From Camillea tinctor (lineage: Eukaryota > Ascomycota > Sordariomycetes > Xylariales > Xylariaceae): DNA of 64,000 nucleotides. Under the pieces are notes generated by a model, which saw only the letters and a program-made list of their open reading frames with translations, did not search any database and was not told where the DNA came from. The translations under genes were made by a program, and so were the position numbers. Shown here in pieces: positions 11,442 through 24,000 of the stretch (positions are counted from its first letter, which is position 1; each line of letters opens with the position of its first letter). The stretch spans positions 558,001 through 622,000 of the forward strand of contig MU394067.1 in NCBI GenBank assembly GCA_022578605.1, in the 5' to 3' direction.

Positions 11442-13624
11442 GGAACCATTATCTGCGTAAGGTAGAGAGGTGGGGCAATGTCGTCGCGAACTCTTCCCTC
11501 TATCTGTCTGGTCTGTTTCGCCGCGGAGATCCGTCTCGGAGGAACGTCTACCCATCGGGACAATTAGATCCAGCGCCCTGGGTTTTCCTTGACATTTCGA
11601 GATCTTAAGGTAAGGTATATAGGACACTAGGTTAGTGTCTAATGTATCGACTTACAGACATTTACACCAAGAGCCCAATGGATTCTATAATCGCTGCGTA
11701 CACACAAAATTGAGCCGATACGAGAAAAAGGGGCAACATTGAATGACTACTTGCCGAACCGAAGCTACCCTAATCCAATAGTCTACATACCTCGGTATAG
11801 AGTTACCTATAGTGAGCTATATCTGGTATACTAGAATTAGATAATTATTGTATAGGCCTGCCAAGACCCTCCGTGCCCCCACCCGGCTTGTCGGAATACT
11901 ATATTTAAACTCGGAAAAGTTGGCAAGGTAAAACCTCACTAACCATAGACACGTGCGTGCGGTCGGTAAGTGTAGTAGTACTACGAACAGGGAGTACATA
12001 CACACACTAGTGTAGAAAGAAAGTGGGCATCGTTTTTTAAACTTGCACTACCGTAACCCCTGCATATATTATAGGTAGTTCTCTTTTGCGTTTAAACTTT
12101 GGTTCGCAATCTGCTACCGAATTAGGAATATGAAGGCTAGCTCTCTTTCTCTACAGCATGTGTCAGCACCTAACATGGTGGAGTGGAACTGAATCGAATG
12201 GAGTGTAGGTTATCAACCTAAGAGGTAATTCGTTAGGGTTAGTAGTATATCGCAGCCTTTCCTACGCAACCTACATATTCGGTATATGCATGCAGCTTGT
12301 GCATCAACTAAATTATCCTAAAGAGAAGCTCGCAGCACAGCTTTTTATGCCTCAGCGTATAGTTATAGTAATGACGTAGATGGTAATCAAAAAGAAAGGT
12401 GAAAAGTGCCTCCAGCTGAGAAGTCAATCCTACCGAGTTGCATCACACCTACTACCTACTATCTACTACCCAGCCAAACGCTACCCATTCCTATTTCTAG
12501 TTGTCGCTACCGCGGTAGAAATCCTAACCTAGGGTCTGTGCCAATTTATCACATACATATCTCTTCAACTCTTCGGCAGATATACCCCTCCCAACACTGC
12601 CCATGGCATATCCATACATCTGTATGCATTTATCCCGTAGATAAATGCCGGAATTCTTTTAGATATCCTATTCTGCGCCGTATACTCGCATCGTCTGTGC
12701 CATAAATAACCTTACTGATCGTAAGAGTGACAGGTCGAATAAAACCACCACGGATCAGGCAGGTATCTTGAGCCGATAACGTCCTACCCCGGGGAACAAG
12801 GATCCAGCATGACGAAAGAAGGGGGTGGGAGGCGATCAGAAAAATAGAGGGAGAGAAAGAGAGCTGCGCCGCATGAATTCCTGGTGATCTCCTGCGCTCT
12901 AGCGTGTAAGAAATCGTTCGATGAGTGCTTCTAGCGCTGGAAAACTCGTCGACGTTTGTTCCAGAACGTAGATCTCTTGGCCTGACACCTTCCAACCCCC
13001 TCCCCCCCCTTCCTTCCTATGCGACGTCTGATTCAGGTGTGCTAAGCTTTGCAACTTCAGGTAGGCTGGACACGTGTAACTTGATGTGGACGTAACTGTA
13101 ACAATGAGGGTCGAGTTTGTGTCACGCTATACCTACATCTGCATATATGTATGTAAAAGGGGTGGTCCGTATTAGCAAGGAAGTTGATCGGTAGCAAAAG
13201 TCTAGTGAGCCAAGGGGCTGCGAGATGAATGAAGTTGAAGCGCAGTATGGCAGTCTAGCTTCTAAATTCAAAGATGTATTGGGAACTCCATAACACGAGG
13301 ATGTGACACCCAATGACAAAAAAAATGATATTGATACAGATAGACAGATATGATCCATATATCCCCGAACCAATAGCCAGCTGCCCGTCCCCAGAGAATA
13401 GCCTACCCCCTAGCACCTCTAGTTCCCAAAGGAGAGAACTCGGCCGAGTCTACGGGCCGAGCCTAGCGCGATCCTAACATCGACGTCCTCCGTACCGGCG
13501 TTGAGCTTCAAATAGGCAAAACCCCGTGGTGATCGATCTCTCTCCCTCATCCGCACCCTCCGATCACCAGCAAACAAACAAACAAACCGGAAGGGCCCAA
13601 TCTTGACGTCTCCGGCTGCGGTCC

Positions 13625-16260
13625 CTACCTTACCTCCTCACTCCCACGGCGGCACAGCCCCGCTAGTTTGCTGAGGAAGCCGAGAAGCGATGCATAGAGG
13701 AAGACGGCTAGGCTCATGGGGCCGAATATCATCATCGGAACGACGGACAGCGTGAAGTGGCCTAGATGGAGACGGGGAAGGAGTAGATTAGTCTCAGTAG
13801 AATAGAAGTAGTAAACACAATAACCTAGGCTAGGCTTTGAATAACAAAATTCCGCTAGAAACAATAATGAGTACGTGGAAAAGGGGGGGGAGTGATAAGA
13901 GTTGTAAGAGAAAAACATAGAAATAGCAACCCCCAAACCAAGAGCCCCAACAAAAGCAAATACATAATCTATATGTAGCTCGAGCAAACCCTCAAAGTAA
14001 ACAAGAAAAGAAACCTACCGAAGAACCACTCCCTCCTCGCCACCGTATCCCACAGCTCCCCCTCCATGACCTCCGCCGCGCCGTCCCACCTCCAGGGCCC
14101 GACGAGGCGGAACTTCGTATTGAAGTTCGCGCCGAGGGCCCACGTGAGCGGGATGCGCCAGCCCTTCCCCCCGCGCGCCCACGCCAGCCGCAGCACGTCG
14201 CCCACCCCCGCCGCGGACCCCATGTCCAGCGCCAGCTGGTACGCGTAGCTCTCGTGGTCGACGCCGTAGCGCACGCGCGCGCCGGCGCGGTGGGTGAGGC
14301 GGTAGTGCGGTTCTGAGGAGGGGAGGAGGGGCGGTGGGGGTGGGCGGTGGTGAGGGCGTGGATCATGAGGGGAGGGGGAAGAAGAGAGGAAGGAGTCCAG
14401 CCGCGACACCCACAGCTGGGCCTGCATCTCGGCGAGCGGCGGGATCGCGCCGAGATTCGGGCGCACGAAGCCAACATACGCGCGCGTCGGGTCGTCGGGG
14501 TGCCATATCTCGCGGACGCGCCGCGCCGTCCGCGCGCCGCCCGGCAGGAACCCGAACTCCTGCCCGTACCCCGTGCAGTACACCACCACGTCCGGCCGCA
14601 CCGTCTCCCGCGCCATGTGCGCGTACTCCGGCCGCCCGTTGTCGCGGAAGTGCGCGCGCCCCGCGGCGTCGATGCGCGCGGGCCAGGGGGCCACGTCGAT
14701 GGCGCGCCCGCGCGGGGCGTCCTCCGCGCGGTCGACGACGAGGAGCGCGCGCAGCCGCGATAGGAGACCCGAGGGTTGGGCCGGCTTCCACCGCGCTTTC
14801 ATGTAGGGCGCGATTTTGTGGCCGGACTTGTTGAAGAATACTAAAGGGGGTGGAGGTTAGGTGGAGGGTTTGGCTTGGAAAGGGGGGAGGGAGGTTCTGA
14901 ATATGATAGGGGTTTCTATTTTATTTTATTTTTCGCTTGTGTTGTTGGGGAAGGGGAGATAGGAACTGTTGGAAGATGGCTGTCACCAACTTACTCTCAC
15001 AAGTGCGCCAAAACCCGGCCTTGCCCCCTATCCACTGGTCCGACCCCTGGGTCGTCCCCCACGACGTCCACAGGATCCATCGCACGTAGTAATCATAATA
15101 CGTCCAGAGAACGCCGCTGTTCCGCAGCCAGGGGTGGACGTACGCCGTGTCGAAGAGGCTCGCGCGCGACACGTCGATCGGGATCTGCGGCCGCTCTTCG
15201 TCTTGGGAGCCCCGGACTCGGCTGAATATGAATCTCGGACGCGGGTTCCTCTGCAGTTTCAAACGATGGGGTATGATGGATTAGTGCGCGCGTGTAACTA
15301 GGCAGGTATGTGGGGTATGTAACCGTCACACGTGGGACGATGGGGGGAGGGGGGGGGGGGGGGTAAGGGGAAGGAGGAATAGGAGGGTTTGGGTTTCAAC
15401 GTTACCTACCGTCGGGGCGATGTGAAAACCGTTCCTATGGCACAGCACAACACGTTTCGTGGGCGACGTAACCGCGAGAAGCGCTATGTCGGAGGCGGTC
15501 TCGCCGCTGCCCAGGACCATGACCGTGGTGCCGACGCCGAACTGCTCGCGCTTCTTGAACTGCGACGAGTGCAGCACGACGGGCACGCGGTCGATGCCCT
15601 CCACATGCGGCATGTTGAGATCCACGTGCAGACCCGAGCAGATGGCGACTGCGTCGCACTCCCATCTGTGTTCCGTCTGCTTCTTTTGCTGTCCGTCGGT
15701 ATGGTTGTCGTCGGACATGTACGTCACAACGTGGCCGCCACAATCTCGCTTCTCGAGACCGGTCACCCGGCACGAGAACCGCATGTGCGGCCACAGCGCG
15801 AAGTGCGAGCAGTACGCCTTCAGGTAGTCCACGTACTCCACCGCGCTCAGGAAGTCAGGCCCGTCCTTGTACCGGAAGTCGGAGAAGGTCGTGAGCTGCC
15901 GCGAAGACACGAGCTGGGTAAAAAGGCGGGTGAAATAGGGGGGTTAGCTGGCTAAGGAAATCGAAGAGAGCTGAAAATCATCTCGCCCCTCTTTGCTCCC
16001 CTTTACCCCTGTTCCCTTAAGAAGAGGGATAAAGAGAGGGGTGAAGGCGGAGAAAGGAGCCAAAAAAAAAAGCAAATACACACACATACCTCGGTGCCCT
16101 CATATGTCCGCGCCCTGAACGTTCCACCCACGCCCTGGTCCGCTTCGAAGAGTCTGGCTTCGAGAGGTTGCGTACCCAGTTGTGACTCCGCGGCCAGCAG
16201 GTACTTCAGTGTCACAAGGCCAGCAGGGCCTGCGCCTATAACTGCGACGCGACGTACCAT
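13625..16260 (-). CDS. Flavin-containing monooxygenase with C-terminal membrane anchor
   Basis: Exons in transcript order are 16260-16090, 15913-15410, 15250-14995, 14840-14019 and 13761-13625, giving 629 aa. FMO-type enzymes use FAD, NADPH and O2 to oxygenate soft nucleophiles (N or S) or, in Baeyer-Villiger relatives, ketones. The FAD-binding GAGPAG lies at residues 9-14, an NADPH-binding GSGETA at 192-197, and the CTGY element of the (A/C)TGY motif at 399-402. The last exon encodes a hydrophobic stretch (FTLSVVPMMIFGPMSLAVFL and following) that fits a C-terminal transmembrane tail, as in ER-bound FMOs. Residues about 460-486 are an unusual Pro/His/Ser-rich insertion with no in-frame GT-AG intron to remove it. 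All four introns (154-257 nt) are in compatible phase, and splicing joins conserved-looking blocks such as CE-IFFNKSGHK. Exon 4 is extremely GC-rich. The substrate is unknown. No biosynthetic cluster partner is adjacent. Confidence 0.88.
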
Positions 16261-19243
16261 CCCTGCCCGCTGCGACTTGCCTTTGGGGTGTGTGGTAGTG
16301 GTGAGATGTCGTGTCGTGTGACTCTATGCAAGTGCAGTGCAGAGAGCATAGAGGTAGAGATAGAGATAGAGATAGAGAAAGATGGCCTGGATGCTTACTT
16401 CGTTCGTCTTCCTTTGTTTTTCCCTTCTCTCCCTTCTCTACCTATTCTGCACGTTTATAGATCTGGTCCTACCGCGTGCGAGAAACAGAGGCCCCCTTTG
16501 GTTCTCTCACCGAGATTAGCGAAGGAGAGCCTGGCCGCATCTTTTTATACTTTCTGGAGCATGCCCTCCGCCGTCGATACCCTCGCGTAGGACTGTCTGT
16601 CTTGTCATCTAGGTGTATGCCTTCGATATCATCCTTGCTTTTTCGAGACATGGTTTTTGTCACTGTGTTCTACCAGGTTGTTGGTGACAGGCTTGCTCCT
16701 GGTGTCAGCGAGTCCCGATTTGATATTTATGTAGGATGCGAATGCAGGCTCACATCATAGCCCTTTCGATATAGTCTAGTCGAATCGAATTTCCCTGTTA
16801 ATGATCGTATACCGGATACTCATGTCATATACATGATGCTTTGATCTGCCGCTTTGAATGAATAGTTCATGCTTAGAGGAAGTATACCTTCTTGGATATT
16901 TCTCTGTTTTTGGTAAATTCTCCTTAATAGGCAGGTAAGCGAGACAGACTACAATTGTGATGATCCAGGCCTAGGTTGTGATCCACAGTATAAGGAATAG
17001 GTATCCGGTAGACTGGTAGCGAGTAGTGACAAATGTAAGTTTCACTCAGATTCGGATGAAGATGTAAGTTCGATAGGTCAACTACCTTTACAAATACGTC
17101 CGTAAGACTGAGGACCAGCCTGGGGAGAAGAGAGGTGAGGAGAACATGGAGGTGATGCTATCACAGCCAATGTCAAGCCATGCCCTTTTGTCGCAAGGCT
17201 TCCGAGGAGCACAAGTCACATCGTGATTGTCTTAGGAGCGTCGTTGCTTAGAACTGTGATTTGCCCAGCAAAAGACCCTAGTCCCTGACAAGCCTTTATC
17301 GCGGTCGCTTATACAGGTGGAGGATTGCTTAGGACTAGAGGAGCAGAAGTCCGCCTCCGTCCGCCGAGTTCGCATCGCAGGGTGTTCGTCCTACACGCAG
17401 GTTACATGGAGTAATCCGCGTGGCTGCAGGAAATATTAATGCAGACTGTCAATGCGCTGCACACCGATCGCTCATCTTACGATACGGAGGCCGTCGTGAA
17501 GCGCGCGAGGGGCCTCCTACAAAAACACTCATCTCCGGTGACACGCCTTTTTATAGATTCGTAACCTCTATAGACGTTAGCTTGGGAAATTGGGGATTAT
17601 TATAGGTAAACCCAAATAAAAACCAGGGACATTCCTAAGGGTATTGTCTACCGAGTTACTCAACTTGGTCCGATGAATGTAAGTTTCTCTCATCTCATAT
17701 GAAGTAACCAGTTCGCCATTTACGTCTTATGACATGATATTCCACTAGGATTTGTGTACGTTACCTAGTGTATTAGAGAGATCTAGGTTAGGTTACTATA
17801 ATACCGATTGGGAACATGTATAGCATACGGAAACCTATGATTGGTCAATTTGTTTTATCAGTTTATCGAGGGTTAATAGTTATGTACTTCACAAACAATA
17901 ATCCATCAGCCTAAAATGTTATTTGGTGTTGAAACTTCGGATCCGAGCTTCTGGATTTGTTCCATGCATACGAGTTACCAATTAGTAGGCTCGGTTATTT
18001 GGGCAATTATCTTTTGGATGATTGGAGCTAATAAGTCTCGGAGAGTGTGTGAATGTATGACGCCGAACACACCAAAAAAAAAGATGATGTAGTATGTTTA
18101 CTGAAGATCTCTCATACTAGATATTGAAGTAGATTAGGTATTAAATAGTTGTAACCTAGTAAGATATGACTGTGTAACACAAAAATGAATGGTTTTTGTT
18201 TCCCCCATCTCATCCCATAAATAGTATTATGTCACTTTCCCATCCCGTGGAGAATAAATGTGCATGCATATATCTGATGTCAGCGGGGCTGTGTGTGCGT
18301 CGAACTGTTCTAGTGGGTTAAGAAATGTGGCAGTGGCTAGAAACGAAAAAAGGGTTCGGGTTGTACTACTACAGAAAATGCCGAACTACATAGGTAGGTT
18401 ATACAGTAATCAGTACATATGTTAGATATGCTCGGAATTACCTAGGTCAGGAAGGTATTTCTAGCGTGTCCTAGAAGTATTGACAGAACTCTAATTTATG
18501 CCTCGGGACTTCTCTCTTTGCGAATTCGTTAGATAACCCCCCAAAACATGACGTCAATGATGCAGTTACTCAGCCTAGGCAACGCTTTTTCAGAAATTTG
18601 CCAGGCCGACAAGGCCCCTACGACGCCTGCCAACGGTCGGCAGAGGTAAGTTTTTCTCCACTAAAAAAACAACAACCCCTAAACTAAGATGCACCCCTGT
18701 CCAGGTTATATTGAGATATCGAATTTAGAGTGTACCTATGTATATTTCGTATGTAGCACAGCATCTAGGTTAATCTACTACAGCTATACAATCTCCCCTT
18801 CATCTTCTTTACCACTTATACCATCTTACTCTCTTTCTCCATCTTCTTTTTTTTTTTCTTCTTCTTCGATCGCATGTGCCAAAAGTTAAGGAGTTAGGAG
18901 TCGATCGAGTGATGATTGCCTTCAACATCATTATCGTGACATGAATTATTTTCTCCTTGAGACAAATTGAATCCCCCCCTTTATCCCTATTTTTGTATTG
19001 ACATTTTCAAACTTGTCCCATTTCTCGCCCCCCTTCATTTAGTTCATCAACCCCCCGTCACATCGTCCAATCCATATTTTTCGTATAAGGAGACGAAACG
19101 AAACTACATTTCGAGCTATCTGGAATAGCTCCCTAAACTAAACTTTTCTTTCCCTTACTCCCCAAAATCCCATCTTTCGCAATTCTCGATTCTCGTTATC
19201 TTCGTTGAGTCAGCTATAGCTCTCTGATTGCTCGACAATAACC
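16261..19243. other. Intergenic region between divergent genes
   Basis: About 3 kb shared upstream of the flavin monooxygenase (minus) and the sterol acyltransferase (plus). It has short degenerate frames only. The last 400 bp before 19244 are CT-rich, consistent with a 5' leader. There is one ACCTAGGT palindrome at 18440-18447. No RNA gene was recognised. Confidence 0.55.
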
Positions 19244-21061
19244 ATGTCTTCAACCAACGTCGAGCCAAACGGCGGCGATTACGATCATGTATTGAGACCG
19301 CGACCACGAAAACCTCAGCATGCGCAAGTTTCTGGGCTTACTAGAGAGCACAGCAGCACCTCGGTCAATGGACTGCTTGATGCGCCGGAAGAGACGGCAT
19401 CAGGAATGACTAGGTAAGACAGCTCGACTCCTTGATAATGATGGGATGGGGGTTTAGGTGGCTAACATGATTTTGTATCTTAGTGGTCGTTCAACACCCA
19501 TTCCCGAAAACGCCCCAGCCTCGACCAAGGCTCTGTCCAGCGCGCGCAAACAAGTTCGTGCCGAGCAGCGACAACGACGCATCTTCCCCACCGTCGAGTT
19601 TGCCTCGCGGGTCTCCCACTTCGATCCCGAATCCGACTATCGCGATTTCCATGGCTTCTTCAACCTGTTTTGGATCGGCCTGGCTATCATGGGCATCACC
19701 ACCATGTTGCGCAACTACAAGGATACCGGCTATCCGCTGCGCATTCAGATATGGACTCTGTTTACTGTCAAGATCTGGCATCTGGCTGTCGCTGACTTCT
19801 TAATGGCGGCGAGCACTATGGTCAGCTTGCCCTTGCACAAGCTGTTCAAGAACAGCCGTGATGCCTTGGAGTGGAAGACGGGTGGTATGGCTATCCAGAG
19901 CATATATCAGGTGGTGTGGTTGGCATTCTGGATCGCGGTGCCCTTTGCCTTCCAGTGGACGTGGACGGCCCAGGTTTTCCTCATACTGCACACCATGGTT
20001 CTGCTTATGAAGATGCACTCGTATGCTTTCTATAACGGACATCTCGCCGAGACGGAGAAACGCCTACAAGCCCTCGACCAACCTCATGGCCAGTCTAAGG
20101 CACCTGCCTATGTATACCCTTCGGTCGATCACCCAATGGGCAAGCTGGCGCATAGCGAAGTGACCGTGGACAGCGATAGTGATAGCGAGGGGCTCTCGCA
20201 GCTGCGTGAGGACCTGGCCCGCGAGTTGACGAGCCCCATTGGCAACGTTACGTACCCACGAAACTTGACCTGGTCTAATTACATCGATTTCCTCTTCTGC
20301 CCGACATTGTGCTACGAACTCGAATACCCACGCAACAAGTCTATCAACTGGACGTCCCTGATCGCCAAGATCATTGCTACTTTCGGTTGCATTTTTCTCC
20401 TCACTGTTATCTCGGAGGAGTTTATCCTACCTGTTCTGCAGGAATCTAGGGGCCGCCTGGACGCCGTCTCCTCCGTGTTTGAGACCATCCTCATCGTCGC
20501 CGAGACCATCTCCTGGCTCCTGTTTCCCTTCATGTTGACCTTCCTGCTCGTGTTCCTCGTCATCTTTGAGTACGTGCTCGGCGCGTTCGGCGAGATGACG
20601 CGGTTTGGTGACCGGCACTTTTATAGCGACTGGTGGAACAGCACGGACTGGATGGAATTTAGCCGCGAGTGGAACATACCTGTATACTCGTTCCTACGCC
20701 GCCATGTGTATGCGACATCCAAGCCGTCCATCGGCCGTTTCATGGCTACGGTCATCACCTTCCTCATCTCAGCCGTCGGCCACGAGATCGTCATGGCCTG
20801 CATCACAAAAAAGATCCGCGGATACGGCTTTGTCTGCCAGATGCTACAGCTTCCTATTGTGATGCTCCAGCGGACACGTTGGGTGAGAGCCCATAAGACG
20901 GCCAATAACGTCCTGTTCTGGATCAGTATGATCCTGGGCCTCAGTTTGGTAAGTCCTTATTTTATCCGACACGCCTTCTACTCCTACCAAGCAAGAAGGG
21001 AGAGACATCCCTATAGAAAGCTAACAATTAGTAGATATGTTCGTTGTATGTCCTGGTTTGA
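19244..21061 (+). CDS. ARE2: Sterol O-acyltransferase (ARE1/ARE2-type, MBOAT family)
   Basis: Exons 19244-19413, 19484-20948 and 21035-21061 give 553 aa. The enzyme esterifies sterols (ergosterol in fungi) with acyl-CoA at the ER to make steryl esters for lipid droplets. The N-terminal 100 residues are polar. They are followed by the family block YRDFHGFFNLFWIGLA and several transmembrane helices. The signature FYSDWWN lies at residues 436-442, and the MBOAT catalytic His is His490 in AVGHEIVMACITKKIRGYGF. The 27-nt last exon encodes ICSLYVLV-stop. Without splicing, the frame would run into an unrelated SPYFIRHAF tail, so the small exon is well supported. Introns are 70 and 86 nt with GTAAG donors. 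The choice of ARE2 over ARE1 is a naming convention and cannot be decided from one copy. Confidence 0.93.
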
Positions 21062-24000
21062 TTCGGGGCTTCTACGAGATTGCCCGTGTACTATATGTGC
21101 GTCTGTGTAATAAGTAGAAGGAGAGAGAGAGAGAAGATGAGAAGGAAATAGACAAATGTTAAAAAAGAGAAAAAAAAAGTGTACGAAAGAAACATCAAGA
21201 TGTGGCGTTTTTTTTGGTTGTCCGCAAAGCAAGTAAAGAGTTGTAAGAATATTGCCTCTCTCGTTAAAGAAGGCGGCTTTAGATTTGGGATCTGGATCGC
21301 ATTTTCGGAATTTGTTTGGGCAGCGTTTCCCCTTTCCGCATAACCTAACCACCCAATCCCTCCTCCCTCCCTCCCCCTCCTATCATGCATCTATGCATCT
21401 TCCCTTCCCTTCCCTTACCTTACCTTACCTCATATGCACAATTTCATCATTTATTATCATCAGCATCAGCAACATCATTGGGACGGCGTCGCCAATTTGA
21501 TTTATTTTCTATTTATTATTAGTTTTATTTGAAGAGAATAAGAACATATCTAGCTAATTTTAGATTATATTATACCCACCCCTCAGTTTCCTCTTAAGCC
21601 TCTCGAATTGTTATAGAATTTACAGAACTAGTCTGTTATAGGTAGAGCTTGGTTGTTTTGTTATTTTAGGTATTTGTTGAAAACTCGAGAATAGAGAAAT
21701 ATATCGTTACAACCTATTAACTTTTTTTTCCTAATTTACTTCATTCCCTCCATCACCTGTCCGTCTTGTAGTCAAATACGCAGGTTGAGTTTAAGCGGAT
21801 TATAGGTCGGTTATACGCGAATTTGTTGGGCTGGGTTTGTCAACGTATAGATGATACAAGGCTTCAACGAGATCTTGATCTCATAACACACATCTCACTT
21901 TACCCTAGCTTAGGTAGGTACCCAATTCGATCACGGCACACCATCTTCTTCCCAATCTTTCTCTTCTCCTACCTAGCTACTGCTAGGTAACTATCACCGC
22001 CCCCGTTCTACATATGTATAAGTTATGTACGTGTATGTAAGATGATGTATACCGAGCCGCCTTTTTTTACCCTCTTCCCCCTCGCTCCACTTTCTTTCGA
22101 CCAATGAGGCACGATACCCCAGTATAAACATGGATGACTATGTATGTACCCAGGACACACCTACATATGGGACATCCACACACACGCACATGATAAAGCC
22201 TAACTTACCTAACTACCTATGCAGCTTGACCTTTTCTATCTATCTCGAATCCTACCTACATACATACTTCCATAGGGGGTTGCCATGGAGCAGACTAACC
22301 TAGGGTAGGTCGTTTTGACTAAACTAGCTTTTCGATCGATGCAACTCAACGTGTGTGGGATTTTAAGAGGAGAAGACGCCGGGGAAAGGGGGGGGGGGGG
22401 GGGAGTAAAAGGGTTAGGTTCGGAATTTGTATAGAAACAGAAAATCAATCGATCGAGAAGTGACGTAAACGTACGTACAATTCCATTACTATTCATTCAT
22501 GTAGGGTCCCTACCTACATACGTACTTACCTACCTTGTCTAGCTACTAACCCGGTGGGAAAACGGATCATACATGCATATTTCTTTCTTTCAAGTCTCTT
22601 AGCGTTACCTTCACGATGGGGTGTTTTCTTTTTTCTTTTCCTTGTTCCCCGGCTTAACGGAAAGGGGCATGATAACCTAGGTTGCCTACATACATGTTGC
22701 ATGGTACTCAGATCATGGGTTCATTTATGGGCGAGAAAGGGTGGAAATAGTGTATAGAAACACTACCTATTACCTCGCCCCCGTGCTACTCCACGTGCGC
22801 GTGCTTGGGTCGGTAACCGTAGCAGGCGGTGTTGCTGTCACGTACGTGTAAGTAGGATCACTATTTATGTAGGTTTCTGTGCGTATGTATAGTCGCGCAT
22901 CTCGGGACCCAGGTGGTTTAGGGGAGTAGGGTAAGGTAAAGGTATTATGTCACCTTGCTGTTTTCATCTCCCTCTCTCTCTTAAAAAGGGCATCTATATT
23001 ACGTAGGTTAGGTACTATAGTCCATACCTAGACACTCCCTACCCAAACCGCAGGGTATGACTTATTACTCATATCATCAGTTCCGGGAACGACAATGCAT
23101 TATCTACATACGTAACATAGCATACCCGCCTGCCGACTTCGAGGCTAGGTCAAAGGTCAGGCATATGCATGCATGCATGGGAGTACGTATGCGGAACCCT
23201 TATCTCCTCTTCCGTCCTTCGCCTCATACATAGCTAACCTAGCTACGCACATCCCACTGGGTTAGCTAGCTAGGTAAGCAAGGCTAACTAACAACGTACA
23301 ACAAATATTTACTCTTCTCTTCTCTTTTCTCGATCCGCAATTCCGTCCCCCGCGCTGCCGTGTTACACGCCTTCCTGCCTGAGCGTACCTCATAGGAGGG
23401 GAAAAGGGAGGTGTCTAGCTATCGAGGTGTCTTCCCCCCCGAGCCGGCGAAAAAAAAAAACGCAGCTAAGAGACGGGACCCCGTGTCAGGCGCGCGCGTA
23501 TGCATGCCGTATGTCATGTTTACGTAGACGAGCATGGGCGAAGAGCGGGAGCGAATCTGCGCCGCGCGGTGATGACATGATCAACATACGGGCCGGGTCT
23601 CTGTGGTGTTTAGGGTGGTTTGTTAATTACGTGCGAGAGAGGAGTTTACAGGTGGGAAAAGGAGTAGGTAAAAAAAAAAAAAAAAGAAAAAAAAAAGAAA
23701 GAAAGAAATATGGCGTTCATATTCAATATAGCTGAAACTTAGAAACGTGAAGCTAGTTAGGTACGTAAGGGAAAAGGCGTAGATCGTTTTTGCGTTATGT
23801 GTGTACGCTCCAGCCAGGGGCAAGAGGACCCGAAGACGGAGTAGTGTCTTTTCTGGGGTTGAACATGAGTGACGGATGATCCCGAGCTAAGGGGTAAGGC
23901 AAAAAAAAAAAGGTAGGTGGGATACGCATAAGCTTTTCCCGAAGCCCAAATCCCGCGATTGTGAGGTGATACTCGATATGAGGAACACAGCGGGTGCCAT

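Larger units (their letters stand above)
8340..13624. other. Long gene-free region with simple repeats
   Basis: About 5.3 kb between the convergent Clr5-domain and flavin monooxygenase genes. Open frames here are short, low-complexity and lack recognisable domains. The first kilobase is rich in T/A homopolymers and probably includes the 3' UTR. A GTAT repeat (9255-9299), a GA repeat (11395-11438) and an ACCTAGGT palindrome (10851-10858) are present. No RNA gene was recognised. Confidence 0.55.

Noticed and set aside
14334..14834. Long plus-strand Arg/Ala-rich frames opposite the flavin monooxygenase
   Set aside because: Antisense shadows caused by the high GC content of exon 4.
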